Shown one piece after another: positions 36,573-46,689 of a DNA stretch of 64,000 nt. Numbering within the stretch: position 1 is the stretch's first letter; the number at the start of each line of letters is the position of its first letter. Origin of the DNA: Bradyrhizobium sp. B124 (lineage in GTDB: Bacteria > Pseudomonadota > Alphaproteobacteria > Rhizobiales > Xanthobacteraceae); NCBI RefSeq assembly GCF_038967635.1, contig NZ_CP152413.1, forward strand, positions 7,940,001 through 8,004,000, given 5' to 3'. Both the position numbers and the translations under genes were made by a program. The notes below the pieces were generated by a model. It had not been told where the DNA came from. It ran no database searches and saw only the letters and a program-made list of their open reading frames with translations.

Positions 36573-38066
36573 TTGACCAATCCAGTCGGACAACCCCGCA
36601 TCATTATTGTGAATTTCGACGGGTTGCGCCCCGATCTCGTGGGCCCGGCCACAACTCCGCATCTTGACAGGCTGAAACGGAACGGCGTCACGCTGGCCCG
36701 GCAGCGCACCGTCTATCCGAGCGAGACGCGGGTGGCCCTGCCGAGCCTTGTCACCGGTACCCCTCCGGGGCGCCACGGCATGGTCGGCAACAAATATCTG
36801 GATCGTACGGCGGCGCCGGCGCGTTATATCGATACTGCGGATGACCGGCTGATCGAGGCGGTCGATGCGGCCAGCGGCGGATGCCTCATGGCCGTGTCGT
36901 CACTCGGTGAAATTCTCGCTGCTCACGGCAGGACGCTCGCAGTGCTGGCCTCCAACTCCGCCGGCGCGACCTGCTTGCTCAATCACAAAGCTCGCTCTCT
37001 CGGCCACCACACGATCTCTGGCCATTATGCGCGAATCTGTACCTCTCGGCCGCTTCTCGAGACTCTGCAGGCTCAGCTTGGTCCCCTCCCGACGCCTCCG
37101 CCTCCCGGCCGGCCTGACCTTACCAGCCAGAGTTTTCTGACCTCTGCTCTGCTCAACACGGTCTGGCCACAGCTTCAGCCCGATGTCGCAATCCTGTCCT
37201 ATGCGGAGCCCGACATTTCGTCACATGATTACGGGGTGGCCGGCACACGAACCCTGGATGCCCTCGCTTGGGTGGATCATCAATTCGGGCGCGTTCTGGA
37301 GTGGTGGGAGACTGAGGGAAGGCAGAAAAACGTCCATCTCATAGCGCTGTCCGACCACGGCCATGTGACCGTTCACTCACATGCTGATCCGCACGAAACC
37401 CTCAAGGCCGCTGGGCTTCAGTGCGGCCCGGCTCCTGGGCCGGATGTAGATACGGTTGTCGTGCCCGGTCAGGTGGGCGCAATCTATTTGGTAAACCCCT
37501 CGGAGAGGAACATTCGACGCGCAGTGGCCGCGATGATCGAGGCACCCTGGTGCGGACCGATCTTCACCGCAGCCCGCAATGATGTCGATGGCATCGCGCC
37601 CGGCAGTTTAGCGCGCGAACTCGTCATGATGGACCATGTTCGGTCTGCTGACATCCTGTTCTCCTACCGCTCCGACGACCGAACCGATCCATTCGGTCTC
37701 GTCGGCGGTACCTGGAGTAACGACGCACCGATCGGATGTGGTGTGCATGGTGGCCTGCACCCGAAAGAAATGGCGTCGCTTGGCATTGTCGCTGGGCGCG
37801 CCTTCCGATCGGATAGCGTATCAGAGATCCCGTCCGGCATTTGCGACGTCGCGCCCACAGTTCTGAACCTGTTGGGAATCGCCACGCCCAATTGGATGCA
37901 AGGACGCGTTCTCACCGAAACCTTTGCAGCGAGGGGAGTTGGGCGCCCCTCCATCGCAGAAACCACATATGTGGTAAGCACCTCCATTTATCGTCAAATT
38001 TTACGCTGCGTGCAGGTGGAAACAGCGACCTACATCGAAGGCGGCTGGGCAAATTGCGACTTGTGA
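36573..38066 (+). CDS. Alkaline-phosphatase-superfamily phosphodiesterase/phosphonate hydrolase (NPP/PhnA-like)
   Basis: The 497-residue enzyme has a TTG start, and no closer ATG fits the fold. Visible metal and nucleophile sites are IIVNFDGLRPD (Asp16), TVYPSETRVALPSLVTG (Thr52 as the likely nucleophile), SYAEPDISSHDYG, and LSDHGHVTVHSH. GTPPGRHGMVGNKYLD closely follows the layout of PhnA and NPP enzymes. Members hydrolyse nucleotide diesters, phosphonoacetate or phosphonate esters. It should use two zinc ions. No signal peptide is seen. The gene family once followed the importer operon, so a role in processing an imported phosphonate ester or nucleotide-phosphonate is plausible. Confidence 0.78.
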   Translation: MTNPVGQPRIIIVNFDGLRPDLVGPATTPHLDRLKRNGVTLARQRTVYPSETRVALPSLVTGTPPGRHGMVGNKYLDRTAAPARYIDTADDRLIEAVDAASGGCLMAVSSLGEILAAHGRTLAVLASNSAGATCLLNHKARSLGHHTISGHYARICTSRPLLETLQAQLGPLPTPPPPGRPDLTSQSFLTSALLNTVWPQLQPDVAILSYAEPDISSHDYGVAGTRTLDALAWVDHQFGRVLEWWETEGRQKNVHLIALSDHGHVTVHSHADPHETLKAAGLQCGPAPGPDVDTVVVPGQVGAIYLVNPSERNIRRAVAAMIEAPWCGPIFTAARNDVDGIAPGSLARELVMMDHVRSADILFSYRSDDRTDPFGLVGGTWSNDAPIGCGVHGGLHPKEMASLGIVAGRAFRSDSVSEIPSGICDVAPTVLNLLGIATPNWMQGRVLTETFAARGVGRPSIAETTYVVSTSIYRQILRCVQVETATYIEGGWANCDL

Positions 38067-38227
38067 TTGGGCACTATCGTTGATTGTCATCGGGTGTGCG
38101 CGTCCATTTTTCGGAGGGGGCAACTTCGGCGGGAGCGAACCTCGGTGTGGATCAGCTGAAAAGCCACCAAAGGTCGACGGCGAGCATCATTCGCTCTTCT
38201 CCGGCGTCCCCTTAGACTGCCGCCGGG

Positions 38228-39397
38228 CTAGGGGAGTGCGAGGCGAATTCTCGAAATTGCTTGTTCCAGGACTGAGCTTGTCTCAGGATTCCCAATGCCA
38301 AATCTTATTGCTTCTGGTGGTGTCCAGCCATCACTGGCATAGGAGGCGCTGACCGCAACCTGAACGCCATGCGCGAGAAGCCCGGCGGCGATTTCGCTGC
38401 TGGATAAGCCATTCATCGGCATCCAGACATGTAGGCAACCTGGGTCGCTAGCCAGCGGCCTGCCCTTGAGGCCATTTACAACAAGGCGATGACGCACCGC
38501 AAGTTCGCGTTTTACCGCAGCAAGAATCTCCAAGTCGTCGCCACTCGAAATCAATTCAGCCATGAGAGCCGCGCTCAACGGGCTTGCCATCCAATCCGTT
38601 GCCCGAAGGCCGGGCCAGAAGGCTCGCGCTGCCTCCGCCCCACTCGGGGCGACCACGAATGCGAGCTTCAGGCCCGTAGCAAAGCTCTTTGCTGTCCCAA
38701 GCAAATACCAGGAAAGCTCGGGCACGAGCGATGAAATAGGCGGAAGCGGCGATCCCGCGAGCAAACTGTAGACATCATCTTCAATGAGTTGGACTTGATA
38801 GCGGCGAGCGATCTCAGAAACACGTTGCCTGCGACCGAGAGACATTGTGACTGTTGTCGGATTTTGGTACGTCGAGAGCAGGTACAGAGCAGTTGGTCTC
38901 TCCTGTCGACAAATCTCGTCGAATGCGTCTGGATTGAGGCCATCTCCGTCGATTGCAACGTCTACGACCCGGATGCCATAGCGGGCAGCGAACGAGCGAA
39001 TTGGTGGATAACTCAATTGTTCGACGGCAAGCGACCGGCCGTTTCGCAAGATAGCTGCGAGAAGCACGTGAAGTGCGGCTTGCGTGCTATGGGTGACGAC
39101 TACTCGATCAGGATCTGGTATTGCCCCGAGGCGACGCCCTGCAAAAATAGCCCCTTGCTGTCTGTCATGTTCAGTGCCCATCCATCGATGAGTTGCCATT
39201 AGTTCGACCGGCGGACTTTTGACCAAAACGCGGTTCAGAGCCGCAAAAATCCTCGGATTGAAGACATCGGTGATTGGAGGAGGGTGGTTCAGCGCGAGCC
39301 GAATCACGCCATCAGGGGAAACCGCTCTGTCTCTGCTGCTTTTCGAGCCAGGGCTTGAGACCGCTCTCGTATCCATAATCAATTCCTCGAAGCACAA
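38228..39397 (-). CDS. PLP-dependent class I aminotransferase (MocR/LysN-type domain)
   Basis: The 389-residue fold-type I aminotransferase has the PLP Lys in LLGTAKSFATGLKLAFVV, NPTTVTMSLGRRQRVSEIAR, and VQLIEDDVYSLLAG with the conserved Asp. It resembles the aminotransferase half of MocR regulators but has no N-terminal winged helix, so it is probably an enzyme. It converges on the phosphodiesterase gene. It could transaminate an aminophosphonate or an amino acid; the substrate is not visible. The start could be the later ATG of MDTRAV (residue 8). Confidence 0.75.
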   Translation of the reverse strand: MCFEELIMDTRAVSSPGSKSSRDRAVSPDGVIRLALNHPPPITDVFNPRIFAALNRVLVKSPPVELMATHRWMGTEHDRQQGAIFAGRRLGAIPDPDRVVVTHSTQAALHVLLAAILRNGRSLAVEQLSYPPIRSFAARYGIRVVDVAIDGDGLNPDAFDEICRQERPTALYLLSTYQNPTTVTMSLGRRQRVSEIARRYQVQLIEDDVYSLLAGSPLPPISSLVPELSWYLLGTAKSFATGLKLAFVVAPSGAEAARAFWPGLRATDWMASPLSAALMAELISSGDDLEILAAVKRELAVRHRLVVNGLKGRPLASDPGCLHVWMPMNGLSSSEIAAGLLAHGVQVAVSASYASDGWTPPEAIRFGIGNPETSSVLEQAISRIRLALP

Positions 39398-40283
39398 CTG
39401 CGCCAGATACTGAGGAGGGCGAGAGCAAGGCCGGTCACGGCTCGTGCCGGTATCGCCGAGTTCGTTGACTCTTAAATTGTCAAAACGATCAATGCGGTCG
39501 CAAATGGGACGGACTCTGCTGAATTTTCATTCAACGGACGTACGACCATCACTATTATATCGAGATAGATGTCGCTCATGAAATTGGAGTTGTTGTTTGT
39601 AATCATCACCTTTTTGGACCGAGTGAGCCGCAGCGAATTTGCAGAAGGAAGACAGCAAAGCTCGCGAGATCCGATATCAGCGAGCGGTGACCACCCGTCA
39701 GCCCATTGGACAGTTCTTGCTTGCATGCATGCAGTGCTTGCCGGAAGCCTTCGAAGTCGACCCACAATAAGCCGTCAAAGGTTGCCATGCCTTCCGCATT
39801 TGGATCAACTGTTGTCGTTGGTAGTTGACTGTCGCCTGAAAACTGATCGGTCCAAGACAAATTTCTGTGCCGCGGTTCTGTCCCGCCGATGTGAACTAGG
39901 AATGTCGTCGCGCGGGGAGCGACCGGATAGAACACCAAGGGAGAGGATCAGCAGGAGAGACCGTATTGGTTTGGCTGATACAGACCACATTTCTGATCGC
40001 AGCCACTTCGTCGCTGCATTAAGCCCCGTTAGCGACGGCGACTTGGGCAAGAGACCTGATCGTAACGAGAGCGGTCCTGCGTAACCGACCAAAGGCATAT
40101 GCCGGAGGATTGGAGAGGCAGCGTAGATTAGAGGCGCTGGAACGGCCAATGCCAAGACAAGCGGCCGACCGAACAGGTGCTTATGGGTTCTCCGCTCGAG
40201 TAGTGCCGGTTGCGCGATCCGAAACTGTAAGAGTCCGTCGGCGGTTGCATAACTGCGGCGAAACGTCGGCTCTTCCAGAAGCA
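39398..40283. other. Gene-free stretch
   Basis: These ~886 bases hold no supportable gene. Overlapping frames on both strands (39569-40084, 39805-40287) show no motif. Confidence 0.4.
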
Positions 40284-41093
40284 TCAATCAGGGTTGGTGC
40301 TAGGCGAGAGTTTTGGCTGTTTAAGCTTGCCGGTTCGAACTGCCTTAGGCTTGGCCGCCGCGACATCCTTTCTGAGAATTGGAGATTCGGTGCTCATCAG
40401 GAGTTGGCGTGCGCAAGTGCGAGATGCCTCCTCGACCGCCGAACGTGTCGAGAAGATCGCCAGGTAGGCTGCGTGCAGGAACGCGATGACAAAAACCGGT
40501 AGCGCGTCAATAGGCACGTGATTGGCCCATGGATAAAGCAGGTAGATGGCACAGCCTATGACGATCAGCACATTCAGCGCGAGGGCAGGCAACTTAAGCG
40601 CGAAAAGGTTCCGGCGATAGCCGTAGGTGACGTTCTCATTGAACAAGATGTCGAATTTCTTCTTGTTGCGCGTGTTTTCGCGCAACCAGTTGCCGGCGCG
40701 GGCATAGAAGCCGTCAGCGAGTTCTGGGGCGGCCAGTTCTTGTTCATAAGATGGTGCGGCTTCACCCAGTTTCGCCGCCAGCAAGCCGTGCATACGGGTC
40801 TTTATGGCTGCATCAAAGGTCTTATCGCGATGGCGAAGCATCGTAACGCTTGGCAGCCCGCCCATTTGCTCGTTAAGGCGCGGCTCGATCGCCTTGCCCC
40901 TGCGCCTGGCAACGTCGGCCAGCACCATCAGGAGCACCGTCAACGCGGTGCCGGAGATGGCCTGCACCAGCCTTACCTCCTTGCCAGCAATAACGGCCCA
41001 GGCGAGCGCAATCGCCGGGGCGGCCGCTATGATGGCAGGAAATAGACGCGCATAGACAGTGTACGTGTCGAATTTCGGCAGAACCCTAGTCAT
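40284..41093 (-). CDS. Four-transmembrane protein paired with an MBL-fold protein
   Basis: The 269-residue membrane protein has TM segments at about 16-35, 42-61, 166-188 and 195-214. A ~100-residue soluble part lies between the pairs (HRDKTFDAAIKTRMHGLLAA ... NENVTYGYRRNLFALK), and the tail is basic. It has the same 2TM-soluble-2TM layout as the protein at 31297, which likewise lies next to an MBL gene. Its ATG overlaps the MBL stop by 8 bp, so they are translationally coupled. No enzymatic motif is visible. A membrane effector or anchor is an inference. Confidence 0.65.
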   Translation of the reverse strand: MTRVLPKFDTYTVYARLFPAIIAAAPAIALAWAVIAGKEVRLVQAISGTALTVLLMVLADVARRRGKAIEPRLNEQMGGLPSVTMLRHRDKTFDAAIKTRMHGLLAAKLGEAAPSYEQELAAPELADGFYARAGNWLRENTRNKKKFDILFNENVTYGYRRNLFALKLPALALNVLIVIGCAIYLLYPWANHVPIDALPVFVIAFLHAAYLAIFSTRSAVEEASRTCARQLLMSTESPILRKDVAAAKPKAVRTGKLKQPKLSPSTNPD

Positions 41094-42291
41094 CCTCTAC
41101 GTCCGGGCTGAACGGAATGACGTCGGCGTCCTTCATGCCTGAACGCCTGTCGTATTCGTGAACGAAATTGATCCACCCGTCGTGCGTGGCATAGACCTCG
41201 TAGCCGCGCCGCGTGAATGCGTTCGCCACTTTCCTGCGAGGATAGATGTCGGCGTTTTTGCCCACCGACGCAATCGCGTGACCTCGGTGCTCGGCGGGAT
41301 ACTTGCCAAGCCAACGGTTGAGTACGGTCGGCGTCACGTTTCTGCGGCTGCCATGATGCGGAATCTGCGCCAGCGTCGGCTGGATCTGCAGACTGATTTG
41401 CTCGGCGTAGTCAGCTGCCTCGGCGAGGCCTTCTGGTCCGACGTCTGCGGTCAACAAGATACGCTTGTCACCGAAGCAAGCCCACTGGACCACCGATGTT
41501 TCATTCGAAGCTGTGGTTGCCGGCGGGTTATCGTCCAGCGTTTCGTAACCCAGGCTCTCCAGGACCTTCTCCGTAACGTCCGCCGCTGCCTTGAATAGGG
41601 AGCCGAGAACTCCCTTGGATGCACTGGCATACGAGGTCGGCGTCTTGTCCAGATCGGGAATCAGCTTGATATAACGCTGGCGGCTGGGAGCGAGCACGGT
41701 GAACGGGCCGATCTTCGCGCCCTGCAGAGGAGCGTTGATGGTGATGCCGCGCTTATTCGCGATCTTCTCCATTTCCACCAAGTAGGGGTGCATCTCGCGC
41801 ATTTTCTTGATCAGGCCTTCGCGGGTATAAGCGCCATGAAAGCTATCGATCACTTCGTCGACGTAGTCCCACGGTTTGTTCATCCAGAGGTTGGAGATCG
41901 TAAAGTTCGAGTGTTCGAGGACCTTAATCAGGCCAGGTGCGTGGTCGTTGTCGGCGTGCGATAGTACCACGTTCGCGATCTTAGCGGATTTGGCGTAGTG
42001 CTTCTCGACATGCTCGATGATCTGATCACCCGTGTCGGTAAACCCGCCGTCGATGATGTTGATGTAAAACGGTCCGTCCTTGGTTTCACCCCACCTCATG
42101 ATGATGGCGTCCCCACTGCTGTCTCCTGGACGCAGAAAATCGATCTCGTAAGGCAAGGCGCGCTCCTTCGTTCGGTCGCCTTTACGGGCGGTCGTTATCT
42201 TTGCTTCGAAGTTGGAAAACTCGAGCGAGCATCCCACCTGCTGATGCGCGATGTAGTTGGCGCTGTAGAACCAAACAAGGTTGTATGACAA
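41086..42291 (-). CDS. Metallo-beta-lactamase-fold protein (ComEC/Rec2-like), second copy
   Basis: The 401-residue MBL-fold protein has VLSHADNDHAPGL (His112, Asp114, Asp116, His117), IDGGFTDTGDQI, and later QIPHHGSRRNVTPTVL with the conserved His pair. The family core begins at PYEIDFLRPGDSSGDAII (about residue 47), so the true start may be internal at a non-ATG codon. It is distinct from the MBL at 34350 and does not end in Gly (ends PDVEDD). It is co-translated with the 4-TM protein. Confidence 0.82.
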   Translation of the reverse strand: MSYNLVWFYSANYIAHQQVGCSLEFSNFEAKITTARKGDRTKERALPYEIDFLRPGDSSGDAIIMRWGETKDGPFYINIIDGGFTDTGDQIIEHVEKHYAKSAKIANVVLSHADNDHAPGLIKVLEHSNFTISNLWMNKPWDYVDEVIDSFHGAYTREGLIKKMREMHPYLVEMEKIANKRGITINAPLQGAKIGPFTVLAPSRQRYIKLIPDLDKTPTSYASASKGVLGSLFKAAADVTEKVLESLGYETLDDNPPATTASNETSVVQWACFGDKRILLTADVGPEGLAEAADYAEQISLQIQPTLAQIPHHGSRRNVTPTVLNRWLGKYPAEHRGHAIASVGKNADIYPRRKVANAFTRRGYEVYATHDGWINFVHEYDRRSGMKDADVIPFSPDVEDD

Positions 42292-43395
42292 AAATTCTCA
42301 ACTTGATTTGCAGCCTGATAGGAATTATCGACTCAGCTCCAGGTGCTGACAGGACTTTACCGACTTAGCCCCAGAACCCAATCCGCTCTTTATCAATCAG
42401 CTGCATCTGGGTAAGCACGACCGTGGGGTCCTGGATGACGCGTCGACGATCATGCGCTCGCCGCGCTCATCTAGGTTGGCCGCCGGAGTTTTCAAAGAGC
42501 AAGCCCTTCACGGGAGCCGGCGGGTGACTTGCAGCGAACATACCGGGAGGCCGCGCAGTAATCTCATCAACCTCGGCCGTCCATTGCGGACAATGCCTAC
42601 TAGCCCGCTTGTTTTTGCAGTTTTTCTGCACTTCAGGCAGGAATGGAAAGGTATCGCATGTACTTTATGAATTCGCACCGTGGTTCGTGCGCGTATTCGG
42701 TCCGCTGTTGCGCGCAATGGCGGACCTCATCAGAGGTCGGAGTTCGGCGCAGTTCGAGTTGCCCGCGCTGCCACCCGAGCGTTATATGCAACGCTTTCGA
42801 CTGCTTTACCGGTACGTCGCAACTTGAGCAACGAAAGCGCTCTGACGAGGTCGATCGAGGTCAGATGTGGGCCGCCAACTCCCCGGCTCGCTATGACAGT
42901 TGCTAGCCGCTTGTGCGATAGGCTCAACGAGCGTGGTCGGCAACATTGTCGTTTCCCCGACGATCTGAGACATTCGGCTCACGTCAAGTCGCCTGGGTGT
43001 GGTTCATTCCGCGGCAAAGGCCCCCAAGGAGGACGATAAGGGTCTGGGCGGAGAGATCGCCGTTCGACCTCAAAACTCCTCACAACCTCGGCTTCGAGCG
43101 ACGAGAGCGGTGGCGGACCCCGATCGCGGTGCGTCGATGTCGACGAAAGCAAGCTGTAACGAAATCGCGCTTCTCAAGGCCGAGATCTATCTGCGGGATA
43201 TGGAGCCGCTTGCAGACCTTGGCGGCGGCGTTCGACCGATTTTCGGTCAGGGCGTAAGGCTCGGCGCTTCCGCCTGATCTTTGAAGTTGGTGCCGGTCAC
43301 GAGCAGATTCTCATTTTCGCTGGCCCGCTAGATCGAGATCCACGGCAGTCCGGCCGGCGCCGAGAAGGCACTCGACCTTCGCCGGCAAGACGAGG
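42292..43395. other. Gene-free stretch
   Basis: About 1.1 kb hold no supportable gene. Multiple short frames near 42600-43280 overlap without motifs. It may hold the missing, decayed 5' part of the HemN-like fragment that follows. Confidence 0.35.
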
Positions 43396-44004
43396 TTGAC
43401 GTTGATCTCTGGCAAGCCCACCTCACCAACGAATACTCATTCATCAGCGGAGATAGAGCGACGAGCAGGATGCAGGAAATCCTCCGAATTAATGAGAGAG
43501 TTGTTCCGCAAACTGGGATACGCCCCTATAAGTGGGTACGGTTTCGCAATTGCGGACGCCTCGCGAACGACCGGCGGCCCTGTCCAACACTCGCCGAAGT
43601 TTTTGTACCATGATCTAATCTATGGTTATCAAGACGACGAGATCATCGGCTATGGCAGCAGCGCATTAAGTCACTTTCGAAGGTTTAACCTTCAGAACAT
43701 CAGTACCCGGAAGGCGCACGTACGAGAACTCCTGGTTAACCGAGAGCTGCCCCATGCCGCATTCGGTCCTTTCAATGCTCCAGAGCGTGGCATTGTCTCG
43801 TTTCCGTTTCGCGGAGAGCTCGAAAAGGAAAGGATTGCGTGGAATGCCATTCCCAAAGAGACAGCAGCGGCGCTGAAAGATGCTATTGACGCCGATCTCA
43901 TAACCGACCAGGGCAGCACATACGCCCTCACTGAGGCAGGTTGGCTATTCTACGTAAATCTCATGTATTTGCTTGATGCCGTCGACAGGAAAGAAGTGGA
44001 TTGA
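43396..44004 (+). pseudogene. C-terminal half of a HemN-like radical SAM protein
   Basis: The open frame encodes LFRKLGYAPISGYGFAIADA, SPKFLYHDLIYGYQDDEIIG and YGSSALSHF, then a winged-helix end ALTEAGWLFYVNLMYLLDA. This is the C-terminal half of coproporphyrinogen III oxidase-like radical SAM proteins. The Cx3Cx2C cluster domain is absent and no start fits, so it is a truncated gene. A related, nearly full-length gene lies at 56819-58161. Confidence 0.65.
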
Positions 44005-44424
44005 AGATAAGATGGCCCTGCACGGGCAGATCAGCGATCACTTTGGTTCAACCGATTTGGATGATTTGAGGCGAGCGCAGGTCAGTGTTGCAATCTGATG
44101 CCGTGCGACGTTCCGATCTCACGAGCGCAGAAGTGCCCGATCGCTTAAGGCAAGCGACACTAACGTAGCGGATGATTCGAGGCTCCGGTTTCGGAGCTTG
44201 AATCACGTCTTGAGCGGCGCCGTCAACCGGCGACGCCCCGTGGCCGTGCTGCTAATGCTCTGAATATACTTCCGCTTTCGGCGGCGTAGCGGACTTGGCC
44301 GGACTTGCTACTCGCTCGCCCCGGTCGCGAATGACCCGAAAGAGACCTTATGTCTTCAGCATGACGCTGGACTTTGGCGAGGGCTTCAGAGATTCTCCGA
44401 TTGGCAGAACGAGGTTCCTGTTTC
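44005..44424. other. Gene-free stretch
   Basis: These ~420 bases hold no supportable gene. The upstream region of the pentapeptide-repeat gene is included; no promoter was identified. Confidence 0.35.
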
Positions 44425-46689
44425 ATGGACAAAGTTCCGAATTTGAGCGCCGAATCGGAAGCCAAAGACATTCCCAGGACAAAAGAGGCGCCCAAAGAGC
44501 CTGATCCGTACGATTTCAACGCGATTGAGAGGGCCGTAAACGAGGCGGCCAAGAGCGTGAACAATGTATGGATCGCCTTTATATCGCTCTGCGTGTACAT
44601 CTTTATCGCGACCTACGGTGTAACGCCAGCGACGCTATTCAGGGACTCGACAGTCAGACTGCCAATTTTCAATGCCGATTTGCCCCTGAAGGTCTATTTT
44701 TTAATGGCCCCGACCCTGATCCTCGCCGTACACGCCTATCTCATCGTATTGACAAAAGGTCTGTCCGAAAAAATCCAGACATATGAAGATGCTCTGAGAC
44801 AGCCACGGAGCATGGCGATAAAAATCGCTGCGGGCCGAAGAGCCGTCCGCGCAAGGCTCGATAACTCGATCATCTCGGCAACGGTGAGCGCGCGATATCG
44901 CGAGACATTTGGCGGAGTGTCTATTGCAAATGGTTTAATCGCTGGCCTCACAATGACTGCGATGCCGGTAGCGTTGCTCCTGCTGACGCAGTTGATCTTC
45001 TTGCCATATCAGCATGAGCACATGTCGTGGCTCCACCGAAGTTTTGTTCTCATCGATGTCGGCGTGTGTTTGTGGTTCCTGTGGCCTTTGACGGCACGTC
45101 CTCTCGTTCTCTTCGGACGAATTTTGGCTTTGCTGTTTATTGGGGTTGTAGCCACAACTTCGGTCTTCCTAGCGGTCTTTCCAGGTGAGTGGATTTACAA
45201 CAAGCTCGAAGGACATTTCCCGCACGCAATTACGGACAAATTATTCGAAGGATCATCGGATCCGATCGACTACGTTAGCAAAGGAGGCGTTCTTCCGTTC
45301 GCCAATCGGCTTATTTTGCCGGATGACCCAAAGCTTGCTGAGGTCACGGGCGCTCCTTCTAACAGCGTTTCCCTGTCGGTGCGCGGCCGCAGTTTCCGCA
45401 GGGCAATTTTCGACCGCTCAAACCTCGTCCGTGTTGATTTTTCGGCCGCTGATTTGCAGCATGCATCCCTGCGAGGCACAAGGCTCGAAGGTTCCAAGTT
45501 CGATTGTGCGGGGTCCGCAATCGTGACCTTCCGCGGCCCGACAGGCGGTTTTGAATTGACTTACAAGGAAGAGGGCAATTTCGTTTGCGCGAAACTCAAT
45601 GGCGCGAACTTGGCGTACGCCCACCTCGATGGGGCCTCGTTTGAGGGCGCACAGTTGAGTGGCTCCGCCCTGAACGATACGACCGTTACCGGCACAGACT
45701 TTAGTGACTCTGTGCTTTTGGGCGCAAGATTTAGTGGCGCTGTTGGTCGCGGGCCAACGTTTTCCGGTGCGCGACTGATCGCCGCCGATCTTAGCAATGC
45801 TCAGCTATTTGCAGCCGATTTCGAACGCGCAAGCTTGGAAGGTGCGAGCCTCGCTTATTCTTCCCTTCAGGCCGCGAACTTCCGAGATTCCCGGATGCAA
45901 GGTGTTGATGCGAGCAACACGTTGCTGCAGGGATCGTCCTTCGAAGGAACGTTTCTTCACGCCGCGAGTTTTCTTGGTGCGCGCATTCAAGGGGTATCCT
46001 TCAAAGACGCTGCTCTGCCAAACGCGTCGTTGATGTGCCTCGTACCGTTTCGAAACAACTTCCAGAATGCTGACCGCTCTCAAACGGTGGTCAAAAAAGA
46101 AGAAGAGTGTTCAGCTGGATGGTTTGACTACACTTTCTACGAAAATGTTACTCACCCGCTCGACGAGAAATATAGTTTACCGACGGACGCGTTGCCGAGT
46201 AAGCGGGGTTATGTCAAAAATGATTTCCAGCCCTATATGAGCGGAGCCGTAGCGCCGGAATTTCTACGGCCGGAGACTCTCGACGATGAGACTTTTTCCA
46301 CCGTTCTCGAAAAGTCGACCTCCGATTTGCCAGGAATTGCAAAGGCGCGCGCTACTCAAGGTTTCGAACCCCTGAGGCCCAGCGCTCGGACTAAGTTGCA
46401 GGATGACGCGGAGAAAGGGTTCTGGACCGACTGGGCCAAGCAATCCGCGACGCAGAAAAGCCACGAAGAAGCCCTCGCCGCACGGCTCGAATCTATTGCC
46501 TGCGTGGCGGTGGGGGCCCCCTATGTCGCACGTCATGTCGTTCATCGATTGCTACGGGCTTGGCCCTCTAATTCCGTCGACACGAGTACGGAAGCGAACG
46601 AACAAATAAACCGGAGTATCGAGCGCATCAGGAAGGCGCGCGACGGCAGCGATCCCGACTGTCTTGGCGCAGTAGGTCTTGTCGAGTAG
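44425..46689 (+). CDS. Membrane protein with pentapeptide repeats
   Basis: This is a protein of about 754 residues starting MDKVPNLSAESEAKDIPRTK; an in-frame ATG lies 17 codons earlier. Four or five TM segments are at about 40-60, 80-100, 160-185, 205-220 and 225-245. A pentapeptide-repeat stretch of roughly 200 residues follows (A-D/N-L-x-x type, e.g. RVDFSAADLQHASLRGTRLE and FAADFERASLEGASLAYSSL). The C-terminal ~170 residues are of unknown fold. Pentapeptide repeats form a right-handed beta helix used for protein binding. The function of this architecture is not known to me. Confidence 0.8.
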   Translation: MDKVPNLSAESEAKDIPRTKEAPKEPDPYDFNAIERAVNEAAKSVNNVWIAFISLCVYIFIATYGVTPATLFRDSTVRLPIFNADLPLKVYFLMAPTLILAVHAYLIVLTKGLSEKIQTYEDALRQPRSMAIKIAAGRRAVRARLDNSIISATVSARYRETFGGVSIANGLIAGLTMTAMPVALLLLTQLIFLPYQHEHMSWLHRSFVLIDVGVCLWFLWPLTARPLVLFGRILALLFIGVVATTSVFLAVFPGEWIYNKLEGHFPHAITDKLFEGSSDPIDYVSKGGVLPFANRLILPDDPKLAEVTGAPSNSVSLSVRGRSFRRAIFDRSNLVRVDFSAADLQHASLRGTRLEGSKFDCAGSAIVTFRGPTGGFELTYKEEGNFVCAKLNGANLAYAHLDGASFEGAQLSGSALNDTTVTGTDFSDSVLLGARFSGAVGRGPTFSGARLIAADLSNAQLFAADFERASLEGASLAYSSLQAANFRDSRMQGVDASNTLLQGSSFEGTFLHAASFLGARIQGVSFKDAALPNASLMCLVPFRNNFQNADRSQTVVKKEEECSAGWFDYTFYENVTHPLDEKYSLPTDALPSKRGYVKNDFQPYMSGAVAPEFLRPETLDDETFSTVLEKSTSDLPGIAKARATQGFEPLRPSARTKLQDDAEKGFWTDWAKQSATQKSHEEALAARLESIACVAVGAPYVARHVVHRLLRAWPSNSVDTSTEANEQINRSIERIRKARDGSDPDCLGAVGLVE

